Origin: Pseudomonadota bacterium
GTDB lineage: Bacteria > Pseudomonadota > Alphaproteobacteria > Rhizobiales > Rhizobiaceae
Direction: 5' to 3'
NCBI GenBank assembly: GCA_023419535.1
Contig: JAEZXX010000013.1
Coordinates: 1 to 55,331, forward strand
Length of the DNA: 55,331 nucleotides
Positions within the stretch are counted from its first letter, which is position 1, and each line of letters begins with the position of its first letter. Both the position numbers and the translations under genes were made by a program. Below, one piece after another: positions 1 through 8,365 of the stretch. A model generated the notes under the pieces. It was not told the origin of the DNA. It saw only the letters and a program-made list of their open reading frames with translations, and did no database searches.

Positions 1-50
1 ATCGCGGCCAACACCCGATGCCGAAGATCAATCGACAAAGCTCGTGCCAT
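1..50 (-). CDS. IS630-family transposase, N-terminal fragment (runs off the window)
   Basis: Reading leftward from an ATG at 50, the first 16 codons give MARALSIDLRHRVLAA, the typical opening of IS630/Tc1-mariner transposases, where this stretch begins the N-terminal helix-turn-helix that binds the terminal repeats. The rest of the gene lies outside the window, so the DDE catalytic domain and intactness cannot be judged. A purine-rich stretch (GGAAGGGAAGCAGCG on the minus strand) just upstream provides the ribosome binding site. The family call rests on these residues and on the element end at about 121. Confidence 0.7.
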   Translation of the reverse strand, partial: MARALSIDLRHRVLAA

Positions 51-121
51 CGCTGCTTCCCTTCCGGTCGATAGCTTGAATCATGAACCGCGCCGAGACT
101 CTACCCAGTCGGAAAACGCTC
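1..121 (-). mobile_element. End of an IS630-type insertion sequence inserted at a TA
   Basis: DNA between the transposase start and the interrupted epimerase gene. On the minus strand the epimerase reading frame runs to a CTAG at 121-124 and then enters GAGCGTTTTCCGACTGGG, which looks like the terminal repeat of the element. IS630 elements insert at and duplicate the dinucleotide TA, matching the TA at 122-123. The partner end and second repeat lie outside the window, so the exact boundary is inferred. Confidence 0.55.
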
Positions 122-776
122 TAGAGCATGGACGGCGACCTCGGCGATGTTCGCTGCTGCGGTCGTGTGAAAACGGCTTCGTCCGTTGAAGCAGAGAGGT
201 ATGACTTCGCGTCCTTCCAACATCCGCTTCACGAACCACCACTCGCGCGGATGGGTGGAATGGGTGCCGTGGATCGCGGCAGGACGCAGGATGGCGACAG
301 GACGCTCGGCATCGTCCAACAGTCTCCGTTCCAGCGCGACCTTCATCGTCGAGTAGTTCTGCGGACCGGGCTCGACCGTCGGCTGGTCCTCGGTCATTCT
401 ATCCGGGAGATCGGGAAAACCGTTCTCCCGCGCTTCATCGAGGCTCCTACCCATCGCGTCGCGATAGACGCTGGACGACGAAATCACGACGAACTGTCCG
501 ACCGATCCTGCGATGCTAAGGAGTTGTTCCGCGTGCGTGGTGTCGTAGGCCACGGTGTCTATAACGGCATCCGCCCCGTCGCCGATGGCCTTGGCCAACG
601 CACCAGGTTGGCCGCGATCAAGCACGACGGCTTTCGCGTCGAAGCCGAGGGGCCGCGTCGGGAACGTCCCCACGACGGCTCGCGAAGGTGACGCACCAAC
701 CCGCCCTCAACAGTCTCAGACCGACTGCACGGCCGATCTGCCCCGTTCCGCCTACGATGACGACCTTCCTTGCCAT
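101..776 (-). pseudogene. NAD-dependent epimerase/dehydratase, frameshifted and cut by the IS element
   Basis: The gene starts with ATG at 776 and encodes MARKVVIVGGTGQIGRAVG, a Rossmann NAD(P)-binding glycine motif of the extended short-chain dehydrogenase/epimerase family. After about 40 codons (around 655-680) the reading frame breaks; the family-like sequence continues in another frame (FDAKAVVLDRGQPG, then VVISSSSVY and a PQNYSTMK segment containing the Tyr-x3-Lys pair). It ends after about 230 residues at the insertion-sequence boundary, whereas intact members are near 300 residues, so the C-terminal substrate domain is missing. The frameshift could be a sequencing error, but the truncation by the element is independent of it. 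Confidence 0.7.
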
Positions 777-1011
777 GCTTGGCTCCGGTAGCCCGTCGAA
801 TTTGTGAAGCGTAGCGACCGCAACTTCCTGGCGAAAGGCCGCTGGAGCCAGAAGCCCAGGAAACCGCCCGTTCGCGCCCCGCGCTGAATGGCCGTCTTCA
901 CATCGGTCGAAACGCGCATCGTGGTCCTCGTCCCGCCTTTGCCGCGGCGCCGACCGCCCTTATCTAGACGCAGCCTGTTCCCGCCGTCCTAGAAGCGGTA
1001 TCTCCCGCTCC
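777..1011. other. Intergenic DNA between the epimerase remnant and recN
   Basis: About 235 bases. In related alphaproteobacteria bamD usually precedes recN; no bamD or lpxC sequence is visible here. A short minus-strand frame from the ATG near 920 (MRVSTDVKTAIQRGA...) runs into the epimerase start without clear protein-like features, so I do not call it. The recN promoter presumably lies here, but no convincing -35/-10 pair was found. Confidence 0.4.
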
Positions 1012-2688
1012 ATGCTCGTCCATCTCACGATCCGCGACATCGTCCTCATCGAACGGCTCGACCTGTCCTTGAAGGCCGGCCTGTCGGTGCTGACGGGCGA
1101 GACCGGTGCGGGCAAGTCGATCCTGCTCGACGCGCTCTCGCTCGCCCTCGGCGGACGCGGCGACGGCTCGCTGGTGCGCCACGGCGCCAAGCAGGGCGAG
1201 GTGACGGCCGTCTTCGACGTCGGCGCCGATCATCCCGCGCGCGCGATCCTCGCCGAGAACGGCGGGACGGAGGAGGACGGCGACCTCATCCTGCGCCGGG
1301 TCCAGAGCGCGGACGGGCGCACGCGCGTCTTCGTCAATGACCGGCCGGCCAGCGTCTCGCTCATGCGCGAACTCGGCACCGCTCTCGTCGAGATCCACGG
1401 GCAGCACGACGACCGGGCGCTGGTCGATGCTGAGGCGCACCGCGCCGTCCTCGACGCCTATGGCGGGCTGACGCGCGAGGCGCAGGCGGTCTCGTCCGCC
1501 TTTGCCGCGTGGCGCTCGGCCGAAGGCGAACTCGCCCGCCACCGCGCCAAAGTCGAGGCGGCGGCGCGGGAGGCCGACTATCTGCGGGCCTGCGTCGAGG
1601 AGCTGTCCGAGCTGTCGCCCTTGCCGGGCGAGGAGGAGGAGCTCGCCGCCAAGCGCCAGACGATGATGCGCTCGGAGAAGATCGCCACCGACGTCAACGA
1701 CGCCAACGAGGAGCTGTCGGGGCCGGCCTCTCCGATCCCCGCGCTAGCAGGCCTCCTTCGCCGGCTCGACAGGCGTCGCGACGAGCTGCCGGGCCTTCTC
1801 GACGAGACGCTGGCCCAGCTCGACGCAGGTCTCGACAACCTCTCCTCGGCGCAGCAGAGCCTGGAGGCGGCGCTGCGTTCGCTGGAGTTCGATCCGCGCG
1901 CGCTGGAGGCGACGGAGGAGCGGCTGTTCGCGCTGCGCGCGGCGGGGCGCAAGTACAACCTGCCCGTCGACGACCTGCCGATCCTGGCCGAGAAGATAAT
2001 CGCCGATCTGGCCGATCTCGATGCGGGCGAGGAGAAGGTCGGAGCGCTGGAGCGCGAGGTCGGCGAGCGCCGAGCGCGCTACGGAAGCCTTGCCGCCGAA
2101 CTGTCCGAGCGTCGCGCGACGGCGGCCAAGCTGCTGGAAGCCGCGGTGATGGCTGAACTGCCGGACCTCAAGCTCGAACGCGCAGAGTTCATCGTCGCGC
2201 TGCAGGCCGACGCGTCGCGCCCCTCGGCCTCGGGGATCGACACCGCCGAGTTCCACGTCCGCACCAATCCGGGTACGCGCGCGGGCCCGATGATGAAGGT
2301 CGCCTCGGGCGGCGAGCTCTCCCGCTTCCTTCTCGCGCTGAAGGTGGCGCTGGCGACGCGCGGCTCCGCTCCGACTCTCGTCTTCGACGAGATCGACACC
2401 GGCGTCGGCGGCGCGGTGGCCGATGCGATCGGGCGGCGTCTGGCGCGCCTTGCGGACGGGGTGCAGGTGCTTTCGGTGACCCATGCCCCGCAGGTGGCCG
2501 CGCGCGCTAGCACGCATCTCCTGATCTCCAAGGCCGCGGCCGGCGGCGAGGAGAACCGGCTCGCGACCCGCGTGGCGGAAATGGACGGGCCTGCGCGGGC
2601 GGAAGAGATCGCGCGCATGCTGGCCGGCGCCCAGGTCACCGACGAGGCCCGTGCGGCGGCCCGCCGCCTGATCGGCCAGACCGCTTGA
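1012..2688 (+). CDS. recN: DNA repair protein RecN
   Basis: SMC-like ATPase acting early in recombinational repair of double-strand breaks. The 558-residue product has the family length. The N-terminal lobe carries Walker A, TGETGAGKSILLDALSLALGG, at residues ~28-47, and IHGQHDD follows at ~125. A long Glu/Arg/Ala-rich coiled coil fills the middle (~155-370). The C-terminal lobe holds the ABC signature SGGELSRFLLALK and Walker B LVFDEIDTGVGG. The ATG at 1012 begins the conserved opening MLVHLTIRDIVLIE. ligA follows directly with a 14-base gap, suggesting a shared transcript. Confidence 0.97.
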   Translation: MLVHLTIRDIVLIERLDLSLKAGLSVLTGETGAGKSILLDALSLALGGRGDGSLVRHGAKQGEVTAVFDVGADHPARAILAENGGTEEDGDLILRRVQSADGRTRVFVNDRPASVSLMRELGTALVEIHGQHDDRALVDAEAHRAVLDAYGGLTREAQAVSSAFAAWRSAEGELARHRAKVEAAAREADYLRACVEELSELSPLPGEEEELAAKRQTMMRSEKIATDVNDANEELSGPASPIPALAGLLRRLDRRRDELPGLLDETLAQLDAGLDNLSSAQQSLEAALRSLEFDPRALEATEERLFALRAAGRKYNLPVDDLPILAEKIIADLADLDAGEEKVGALEREVGERRARYGSLAAELSERRATAAKLLEAAVMAELPDLKLERAEFIVALQADASRPSASGIDTAEFHVRTNPGTRAGPMMKVASGGELSRFLLALKVALATRGSAPTLVFDEIDTGVGGAVADAIGRRLARLADGVQVLSVTHAPQVAARASTHLLISKAAAGGEENRLATRVAEMDGPARAEEIARMLAGAQVTDEARAAARRLIGQTA

Positions 2689-2702
2689 GGGAGGGACCGG
2701 GT

Positions 2703-5255
2703 ATGGGCCAGGGAATGTCGGATCAGGACGTGGCGGCCCTCGGCGAGGACGAGGCGGCGCGAGAACTGGAGCGTCTTGCGACGGAGATCGCCGAACACGA
2801 CCGACGCTACTACGAGAACGACGAGCCCTCCGTCACCGACGCCGAGTACGATGCCCTGCGGCGCCGCAACGCTGGCATCGAGCGGCGCTTCCCAGCGCTG
2901 GTGCGAGCCGACTCGCCCTCGCGGCGCGTCGGCTCGGCGCCGTCGGGCCGGTTCGCCAAGATCGCCCACGCGCTGCCGATGCTCTCGCTCGACAACGCCT
3001 TCACGGACGGCGACGTCGCGGACTTCGCCCGGCGCGTGCGGCGGATGCTCGATCTCTCCGAGGACGCCGCTCTCGCCATCACGGCCGAGCCCAAGATCGA
3101 CGGGCTTTCCTTGTCGCTGCGCTACGAGGACGGGCGCCTCGTCTCGGCCGCCACGCGCGGCGACGGCGCCGTCGGGGAGGACGTCACCGCCAACGCGCTG
3201 ACGGTGGACGACATCCCGCACCGCCTTGCCGGCGTGCGCCCGGCCGTCTTCGAAGTGCGCGGCGAGGTCTACATGACCCATGCCGACTTCCAGGCGCTGA
3301 ACGAGCGGCTGGCGGGCGCCGGGCTGCCGGTGAGCGCCGAGGGGGCGAGCGTCGAGGAAGGCGAAGCGGAAACCGGGACGGTCGTCCCGAAGGCTCGCCA
3401 GTTCGCCAACCCCCGCAACGCCGCCGCCGGTTCGCTGCGCCAGAAGAACCCGGAGATCACCCGCTCTCGGCCTTTGCGCTTCTTCGCCTATGCTTGGGGG
3501 GAGGTCTCCGAGCGCCCGTCCGACACGCAGACCGGCATGGTCGAGGCGCTGTCGGGCATGGGCTTTTCCACCAACGCCGTGCCGCAGTTCGGCCGGAGCG
3601 AGCCCCTGATGCGCCGCTTCGACACCGTCGAGGGTCTGATCGAGCACTACCATCTGATCGAGGAGCTTCGCGCCGATCTCGGCTACGACATCGACGGCGT
3701 CGTCTACAAGGTCGACGATCTCGGCTTCCAGGAGGACCTCGGCTTCGTCTCGCGTTCGCCGCGCTGGGCGATCGCGCACAAGTTCTCGGCCGAGAAGGCG
3801 ACGACGGAGGTCCTGGGTATCGACATCAATGTCGGGCGCACCGGAAAGCTCGCGCCGCTGGCGCGCCTCAAGCCCGTCACGGTGGGCGGCGTCACCGTCT
3901 CGAACGTGACGCTCCACAACGAGGACTACATTGCCGGCGTCGATTCGAACGGGTTGCCGATTCGCGACGGGCGCGACATCCGCATCGGCGACACGGTCGT
4001 CATCCAGCGGGCCGGGGACGTCATCCCCCAGGTGCTGGACGTCGTGATCGAGAAGCGGCCCGAGGGGGCGGAGCCCTTCCGCTTCCCCGACCATTGCCCG
4101 ATCTGCGGCTCGACCGCGGTGCGCGAGGTCGACCCGCAGACGGGGCGGCCGGAATCGGTGCGCCGCTGCACGGCCGGGCTCACCTGTCCCGCGCAGGGGC
4201 GCGAGCGCCTCAAACACTTCGTCTCGCGCGGCGCCTTCGACATCGTCGGGCTCGGCGCCACCATCGTCGACGCGCTGTACGACAGCGGCGCGGTGAAGCA
4301 GCCGGCGGACATCTTCCGCCTCGACTTCGATGCCGTGCGCGGCGCGCTCGACGCGCGGCGTCGGGCATTGGCGCGCGAGCGGGCCCTTTCGGCCGGCCAG
4401 AGCGTGGAGGACGAGGACGAGACCGCGGCGCAGCGCTCGGAGGCCACGGTGGCGGTCGAGAACATCCTCGCCGCGATCGCGGAGCGCCGAACGGTCGCGC
4501 TCGACCGCTTCGTCTTCGCGCTCGGCATTCCCGACATCGGCGAGACGACGGCCAAGGCGCTCGCCCGCCATTTCGACGACGTGGCCGACCTGATGGCGGG
4601 CGTTTCCGCCGCGCGGGACGGACGCCCGGGCGAGGCCTGGGCGCGGCTGACGCAGCTTCGCGGCTTCGGGGAAGGGTCGAAGGCCTTGGAAGGCCTCGTC
4701 GAAGCCGTCTCGGAAAAGGGGGAGACCGCCGACTTCGACCCGACCCAGCATGCCGGACTGCGGCTCAACTCCCCCCAGCGCGTGGCGCTGCGCGAAGCGT
4801 TCGGGGCGGGGGCGACGATGACGCAGGGCCTGAAGGCTGCCATCGCGGCGCGGGCGAGCGCCGACTATCTGAAGCTCGCGGGCGACCGGGACATCGGCCC
4901 CGTCGCGACCGGCTCGCTGATCCAGTTCTTCGACGAGGCCCACAACCGAGAGGCGGTGGAGGCGCTGCTGTCCGCGGGCGTGACGACGACGAACGAGCGG
5001 GCGAAGGCGCCGTCCTCCTCGCCGGTCGCGGGCCAGACGATCGTCTTCACCGGATCCCTCGAGAAGATGACGCGCGACGAAGCCAAGGAGATGGCGGAGG
5101 CTCTCGGGGCGCGCACCGCCGGATCGGTGTCGAAGAAGACCGACCTCGTGGTCGCCGGGCCCGGCGCGGGATCCAAGCTCGACAAGGCCCGTGAGCTCGG
5201 CATCGAGATCCTCGACGAGGATGGCTGGTTCGCGCGGATCGGGCGGGACGCGTGA
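2703..5255 (+). CDS. ligA: NAD-dependent DNA ligase LigA, enlarged form
   Basis: Seals nicks in replication and repair using NAD. Order of parts: Ia domain with YYENDEPSVTDAEYD, adenylation domain with the catalytic Lys at residue ~131 (PKIDGLSL), OB fold, four-cysteine zinc finger (CPICG ... RRC...LTC), helix-hairpin-helix repeats and a C-terminal BRCT domain (IVFTGSLEKMTRDEAKE). At 850 residues it is over 100 longer than usual; the excess lies in acidic, low-complexity inserts near residues ~205-230 (VEEGEAETGTVV), ~545-585 and ~655-715. ATG 2703 is chosen over the in-frame TTG at 2685 because GGGAGG sits 8-12 bases upstream. Probably co-transcribed with recN. Confidence 0.96.
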   Translation: MGQGMSDQDVAALGEDEAARELERLATEIAEHDRRYYENDEPSVTDAEYDALRRRNAGIERRFPALVRADSPSRRVGSAPSGRFAKIAHALPMLSLDNAFTDGDVADFARRVRRMLDLSEDAALAITAEPKIDGLSLSLRYEDGRLVSAATRGDGAVGEDVTANALTVDDIPHRLAGVRPAVFEVRGEVYMTHADFQALNERLAGAGLPVSAEGASVEEGEAETGTVVPKARQFANPRNAAAGSLRQKNPEITRSRPLRFFAYAWGEVSERPSDTQTGMVEALSGMGFSTNAVPQFGRSEPLMRRFDTVEGLIEHYHLIEELRADLGYDIDGVVYKVDDLGFQEDLGFVSRSPRWAIAHKFSAEKATTEVLGIDINVGRTGKLAPLARLKPVTVGGVTVSNVTLHNEDYIAGVDSNGLPIRDGRDIRIGDTVVIQRAGDVIPQVLDVVIEKRPEGAEPFRFPDHCPICGSTAVREVDPQTGRPESVRRCTAGLTCPAQGRERLKHFVSRGAFDIVGLGATIVDALYDSGAVKQPADIFRLDFDAVRGALDARRRALARERALSAGQSVEDEDETAAQRSEATVAVENILAAIAERRTVALDRFVFALGIPDIGETTAKALARHFDDVADLMAGVSAARDGRPGEAWARLTQLRGFGEGSKALEGLVEAVSEKGETADFDPTQHAGLRLNSPQRVALREAFGAGATMTQGLKAAIAARASADYLKLAGDRDIGPVATGSLIQFFDEAHNREAVEALLSAGVTTTNERAKAPSSSPVAGQTIVFTGSLEKMTRDEAKEMAEALGARTAGSVSKKTDLVVAGPGAGSKLDKARELGIEILDEDGWFARIGRDA

Positions 5256-5312
5256 CGGGCCGCTCCGTTTTGCGATAGAGTATTCGTGAACGGCTCGAGG
5301 GGACCATCGATC

Positions 5313-5834
5313 ATGCGTGTAACGGCTTACCTTCTGGCGTCGCTCGTCGCGGCGGCACCGATGTCCGCGGCCGCAGACGCGTTGATGGACGCCACCGATC
5401 CCGAGGCGGTGGCTGCGATCGTGCGCGGCTTCGGCTCGGCACGCATCGGCAAGGCGGCGGACGATACGCCGATGATCAACGGACGGATCGATGGAACGCG
5501 TTTCGCCGTCTATTTCTACGAATGCAACGAGAAGAAGGTCGAGTGCCGCTCGGTCAGCTTCTCCGCTTCCTGGGCGACCTCGGCCGTCAGCCTGGAGGCG
5601 GTGAACGAGTGGAACAAAGTGTCCCGGTTCGGGCGCGCCTACATCGACGACGACGGCGAGCCGGTGCTCGAATACGACGTGAACCTCTTCCTCTCCGTCA
5701 CCGAAGGCAATTTCGAGGATTCGGTCGACTGGTGGCGGGTGGTCCTCCAGAGCTTCGAACAGGTGGTCGCCGACAGCGGCCCGAGCGAGGGCGAGGACAT
5801 GGACGAGCCCGATCCGGCTGGCATCGAACTCTAA
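5313..5834 (+). CDS. Exported YbjN-domain protein
   Basis: A 173-residue protein with a short signal peptide (MRVTAYLLASLVAAAPMSAAADA, cleavage after about residue 20) followed by one YbjN-type domain: an N-terminal LMDATDPEAVAAIVRGFG segment, a central cysteine-containing strand (FYECNEKKVECRSVSF), the WNKVSRFGRAYIDDDGEPVLEYDVNL strand pair and a C-terminal helix. YbjN folds resemble type III secretion chaperones; periplasmic members in Rhizobiales have no established function. GAGGGG at ~5296 fits the ATG at 5313; the in-frame start at 5286 would spoil the signal peptide. The acidic tail is typical. Confidence 0.85.
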   Translation: MRVTAYLLASLVAAAPMSAAADALMDATDPEAVAAIVRGFGSARIGKAADDTPMINGRIDGTRFAVYFYECNEKKVECRSVSFSASWATSAVSLEAVNEWNKVSRFGRAYIDDDGEPVLEYDVNLFLSVTEGNFEDSVDWWRVVLQSFEQVVADSGPSEGEDMDEPDPAGIEL

Positions 5835-5976
5835 AAGCGTCCGGCGCCCTCGTCGCGTGTCCTTCGAACGGCCCGGACGACGCGTGCGAATCGTCGCATC
5901 CGGACGACATCCTTCGCCCGTCGGAGCGTGACGGGCCGCGGCCATGCCGTAGATCCCACTGAAAGACAGTTCAGAC

Positions 5977-6729
5977 ATGACTTCCGCGTCCGGCCTGCCC
6001 CCCGAGGGCGGCCCCGATTCCGCCGCGGGACGCGCGCCCGCACGAGGGCAGGAGATGCGCGAGGCCCTGACCGAGGGCGTTCCGGTCGTCCTCGCGATCC
6101 TTCCCTTCGGCATCGTCTTCGGGGCGCTCGCGCGCGATGCCGGCCTGACGCTCCTGGAGGCGATGGGCCTTTCGGGCGCGGTCTATGCCGGCGCCTCGCA
6201 GCTCGTGATCCTGCAATTGATCGCAAGCGGAACGCCGCTTTGGTCCGTGCTGCTCGCCGTCGTCGCCGTCAACTTCCGGCACGTGCTCTATTCGGCCTCC
6301 ATCGGCCGCCATCTCCAGCGCTTCGACACCAAGGAGAAGGCGCTGGCCTTCTATCTGCTCGTCGATCCGGTCTTCGCGGCCGCCGAGACGCGCAGCCGAA
6401 CCCGGATCCTGACCAAGAGCTACTACTTCGCCTTCGCGCTCTCGCTCTACACCGCCTGGCTGACGACGACGGGGCTCGGCTTCGTCTTCGGTGCGCTGAT
6501 CGGCGACCAGCGCGTCCTCGGGCTCGACCTCCTGCTGCCGATCTACTTCCTGGCGCTGACGCTCCAGTTCCGGCGGCGAGGGGGCTTCCTGCCGGTGTTC
6601 TGCGCATCGGCCGGCGCTTCCGTCCTCGTCTACGCCACGCTCGGCTCGCCCTGGCACGTGACGCTCGGCGGTCTCTTCGGCATCGCGGCCGCGGCGATCA
6701 TGCCGCCCAAGGGGGAGGGCGGGCGATGA
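5977..6729 (+). CDS. azlC: AzlC-family branched-chain amino-acid exporter, large subunit
   Basis: Inner-membrane protein of 250 residues, the large subunit of a two-protein exporter for branched-chain amino acids and analogues. It carries family landmarks: EALTEGVPVVLAILPFGIVFGALARDAGL in the first membrane segment, then SGAVYAGASQLVILQL, NFRHVLYSASIGRHL and a row of hydrophobic helices to the end. The first ~28 residues are a hydrophilic, Pro/Gly-rich cytoplasmic stretch. The stop overlaps the azlD start (ATGA at 6726-6729), so the subunits are translationally coupled. No strong ribosome site precedes the ATG; a later start at the Met before REALTEG (6055) is possible. Confidence 0.92.
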   Translation: MTSASGLPPEGGPDSAAGRAPARGQEMREALTEGVPVVLAILPFGIVFGALARDAGLTLLEAMGLSGAVYAGASQLVILQLIASGTPLWSVLLAVVAVNFRHVLYSASIGRHLQRFDTKEKALAFYLLVDPVFAAAETRSRTRILTKSYYFAFALSLYTAWLTTTGLGFVFGALIGDQRVLGLDLLLPIYFLALTLQFRRRGGFLPVFCASAGASVLVYATLGSPWHVTLGGLFGIAAAAIMPPKGEGGR

Positions 6730-7022
6730 GCGACCTTTGGTTCCTCATCCTCGCGGCGGGCGTCCTGACCTACGGGACGCGCGTCGCGGGCCATCTTCTC
6801 CTGTCGCGGCTGAAGACGATCCCGCCGCGACTCGACGCGGCGCTGAACGCCGTCCCCCCGGCCATGCTGGTGACGCTGGTCGTGCCGACCTTCGTCGACG
6901 GCGGCTGGCTGGAGCGGCTGGTCATCGTGGGAGCCGCGGTCCTGTCGCTGCGCCTTTCGGTGCTGTCCGCCGTCGCGATCGGCGTCGCCGCCATCGCTCT
7001 GGCGCGGGCCGCCGGGGCCTGA
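6726..7022 (+). CDS. azlD: AzlD-family branched-chain amino-acid exporter, small subunit
   Basis: A 98-residue membrane protein with three to four hydrophobic helices and the AzlD signature near the start, FLILAAGVLTYGTRVAGHLL, followed by LDAALNAVPPAMLVTLV. AzlD pairs with AzlC to form the exporter; neither is expected to work alone. The ATG overlaps the azlC stop by four bases. A strong hairpin terminator lies 15 bases past its stop, ending the two-gene operon. Confidence 0.92.
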   Translation: MSDLWFLILAAGVLTYGTRVAGHLLLSRLKTIPPRLDAALNAVPPAMLVTLVVPTFVDGGWLERLVIVGAAVLSLRLSVLSAVAIGVAAIALARAAGA

Positions 7023-7037
7023 ACGCGGCGCATGCGG

Positions 7038-7062
7038 AAAGGGGCGCCGAAGCGCCCCTTTT
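7038..7062. terminator. Bidirectional rho-independent terminator (azlD / Tim44 gene)
   Basis: Perfect stem AAAGGGGCGC (7038-7047) with GCGCCCCTTT (7052-7061) around the loop CGAA, flanked by T's on one strand and A's on the other. It sits between two convergent genes and can serve both. Confidence 0.85.
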
Positions 7063-7085
7063 GTCTGAACCGCAGGTTCGAGCGA

Positions 7086-8081
7086 TCAGACGTCCTGGAT
7101 CGCCGTCAGCTTCCACTCGTCGTGATGGTCGCGCAGGAAGGTCCAGACCTCGGTCGATTCCACCGGATCGGTGTCCGAGCCCTCGACGATCTCGCCGGTC
7201 TGGCGGTCGCGCAGCCACTGCACCATCGAATAGCGCATGGCGACGGTGGCGAACTCGCGCGAGCCTTCCTTCCAGCTCTCGGCGACGTCGCCCTGCAGCA
7301 GCTTCACCTCGCCGACCTCGCTCTTCACGCCGCGCGTGGCGTTCTGGGACAACTCCTCGGAGAGATAGGACATGATCTCGGGCGTCGTGATCTCGCGAAT
7401 GCCCGCATAGTCCTCGCGACCGAAGGCGTCCTGCAACTGGTAGAGGCGCTGCTCGAAGATATCGAGGTCCTGGCCGGTGATGCCGAGCTCGTCGCCCTTG
7501 GAGACGCTGGCCGTGTTCGCGGCCGCCGCACCGCCGACGCCTGCGCCGAGATGCCGGAAGTCCGGCGAGCGGGAATTGCCGCCGGGCCCCGAGGCCCCGC
7601 CATTCATCGAGCGCTGCATAGGCTGACCGCCTGCCGTTGCCGGCGCGGAGCGCGAGCGGAAGAGGCGGATCAGGAGATAGGCGAGGCCGCCGATCAGGAG
7701 GACCTGGAGGAGCAGACCGAGGAAGCCGGCCATGCCGCCGAACCCTGTGCCGAGGAAAAGGCCGAAGAGCCCGCCGAGCAGAAGCCCTCGCGCCAGGGGA
7801 GAGCCGAGGAAGCCGCCCCGCGCCGCCGCCGCCGCACCGGCTGCGCCGGCCGCCGGAGCCGCCGCGCCGGCCGTTCCCGGATTGCCCGGCGTGACCGAGC
7901 GCTGGACGGGCGCTGCCGCCGGTGCCGTGTTGGTCGCGGGAGCCGACTGGTAGGTGCGCGCGCCGCGCGATCCGAAGCCGCCGCCGCGCCGAGCCTCCGC
8001 GAAGTCGATCGCCACGAAGGAGAAGATCATCGTGAAGACCGCCAGCATTGTCGCGAAGCGGTATCGGTGCAGCCAGATCAT
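7086..8081 (-). CDS. Tim44-domain inner-membrane protein
   Basis: A 331-residue protein with an N-terminal signal/anchor (residues ~10-28, MLAVFTMIFSFVAIDFAEA), an Arg/Gly-rich patch, a long Ala/Pro/Gly linker, two further hydrophobic segments (GLLLGGLFGLFLGTGFGGMAGFLGLLLQVLLIGGLAYLLIRLF) and a C-terminal Tim44-like domain of ~140 residues starting near LDIFEQRLYQLQDAFGREDY and ending LTAIQDV. The domain resembles the part of mitochondrial Tim44 that contacts membranes; bacterial members have no settled role. GGGAGACGAG precedes the ATG. The gene diverges from the BA14K gene. Confidence 0.88.
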   Translation of the reverse strand: MIWLHRYRFATMLAVFTMIFSFVAIDFAEARRGGGFGSRGARTYQSAPATNTAPAAAPVQRSVTPGNPGTAGAAAPAAGAAGAAAAARGGFLGSPLARGLLLGGLFGLFLGTGFGGMAGFLGLLLQVLLIGGLAYLLIRLFRSRSAPATAGGQPMQRSMNGGASGPGGNSRSPDFRHLGAGVGGAAAANTASVSKGDELGITGQDLDIFEQRLYQLQDAFGREDYAGIREITTPEIMSYLSEELSQNATRGVKSEVGEVKLLQGDVAESWKEGSREFATVAMRYSMVQWLRDRQTGEIVEGSDTDPVESTEVWTFLRDHHDEWKLTAIQDV

Positions 8082-8298
8082 CGGTCTCGTCTCCCACGCG
8101 TGATGTTCGATCCGATATGGAGGAACGGCGTGCCCATTTGAAGAGCGAAACGACGGGCCGGAACGATTTGATCCGCGATTGTCGGTGATGACCTCCTGAA
8201 CGGCTTTTCCGGCACGATCTTCACGAGGATTTGCTCGGCGTTGTTTCGGGTCTTCTGCGCCGCCGATCGTGCGCCTTGGCCCGTTAACCCGGTGTTCA

Positions 8299-8323
8299 GG
8301 AACCGTTCAGGCGGAACCCTGTT
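8299..8323 (+). promoter_or_regulatory. Possible EcfG-type general-stress promoter upstream of the BA14K gene
   Basis: GGAAC at 8299-8303 followed after 16 bases by TGTT at 8320-8323, close to the alphaproteobacterial EcfG consensus GGAAC-N16/17-CGTT. The predicted start of transcription would be about 35 bases before the ATG. The first base of the -10 element deviates, and GTTCAGG recurs three times here (8294, 8305, 8345), so this is tentative. Confidence 0.35.
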
Positions 8324-8365
8324 AGGTTGCAAGGAGATAGAAACCGTTCAGGAGGCGAGACCGAG

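Noticed and set aside
2079..6113. A 1344-codon open frame on the minus strand
   Set aside because: It is antisense to recN, ligA and the YbjN gene, is Arg/His/Asp-rich and contains no recognisable domain; a GC-codon shadow.
8078..8332. Minus-strand 84-codon frame upstream of the Tim44 gene
   Set aside because: It occupies the divergent promoter region, has no ribosome site and no protein-like features.
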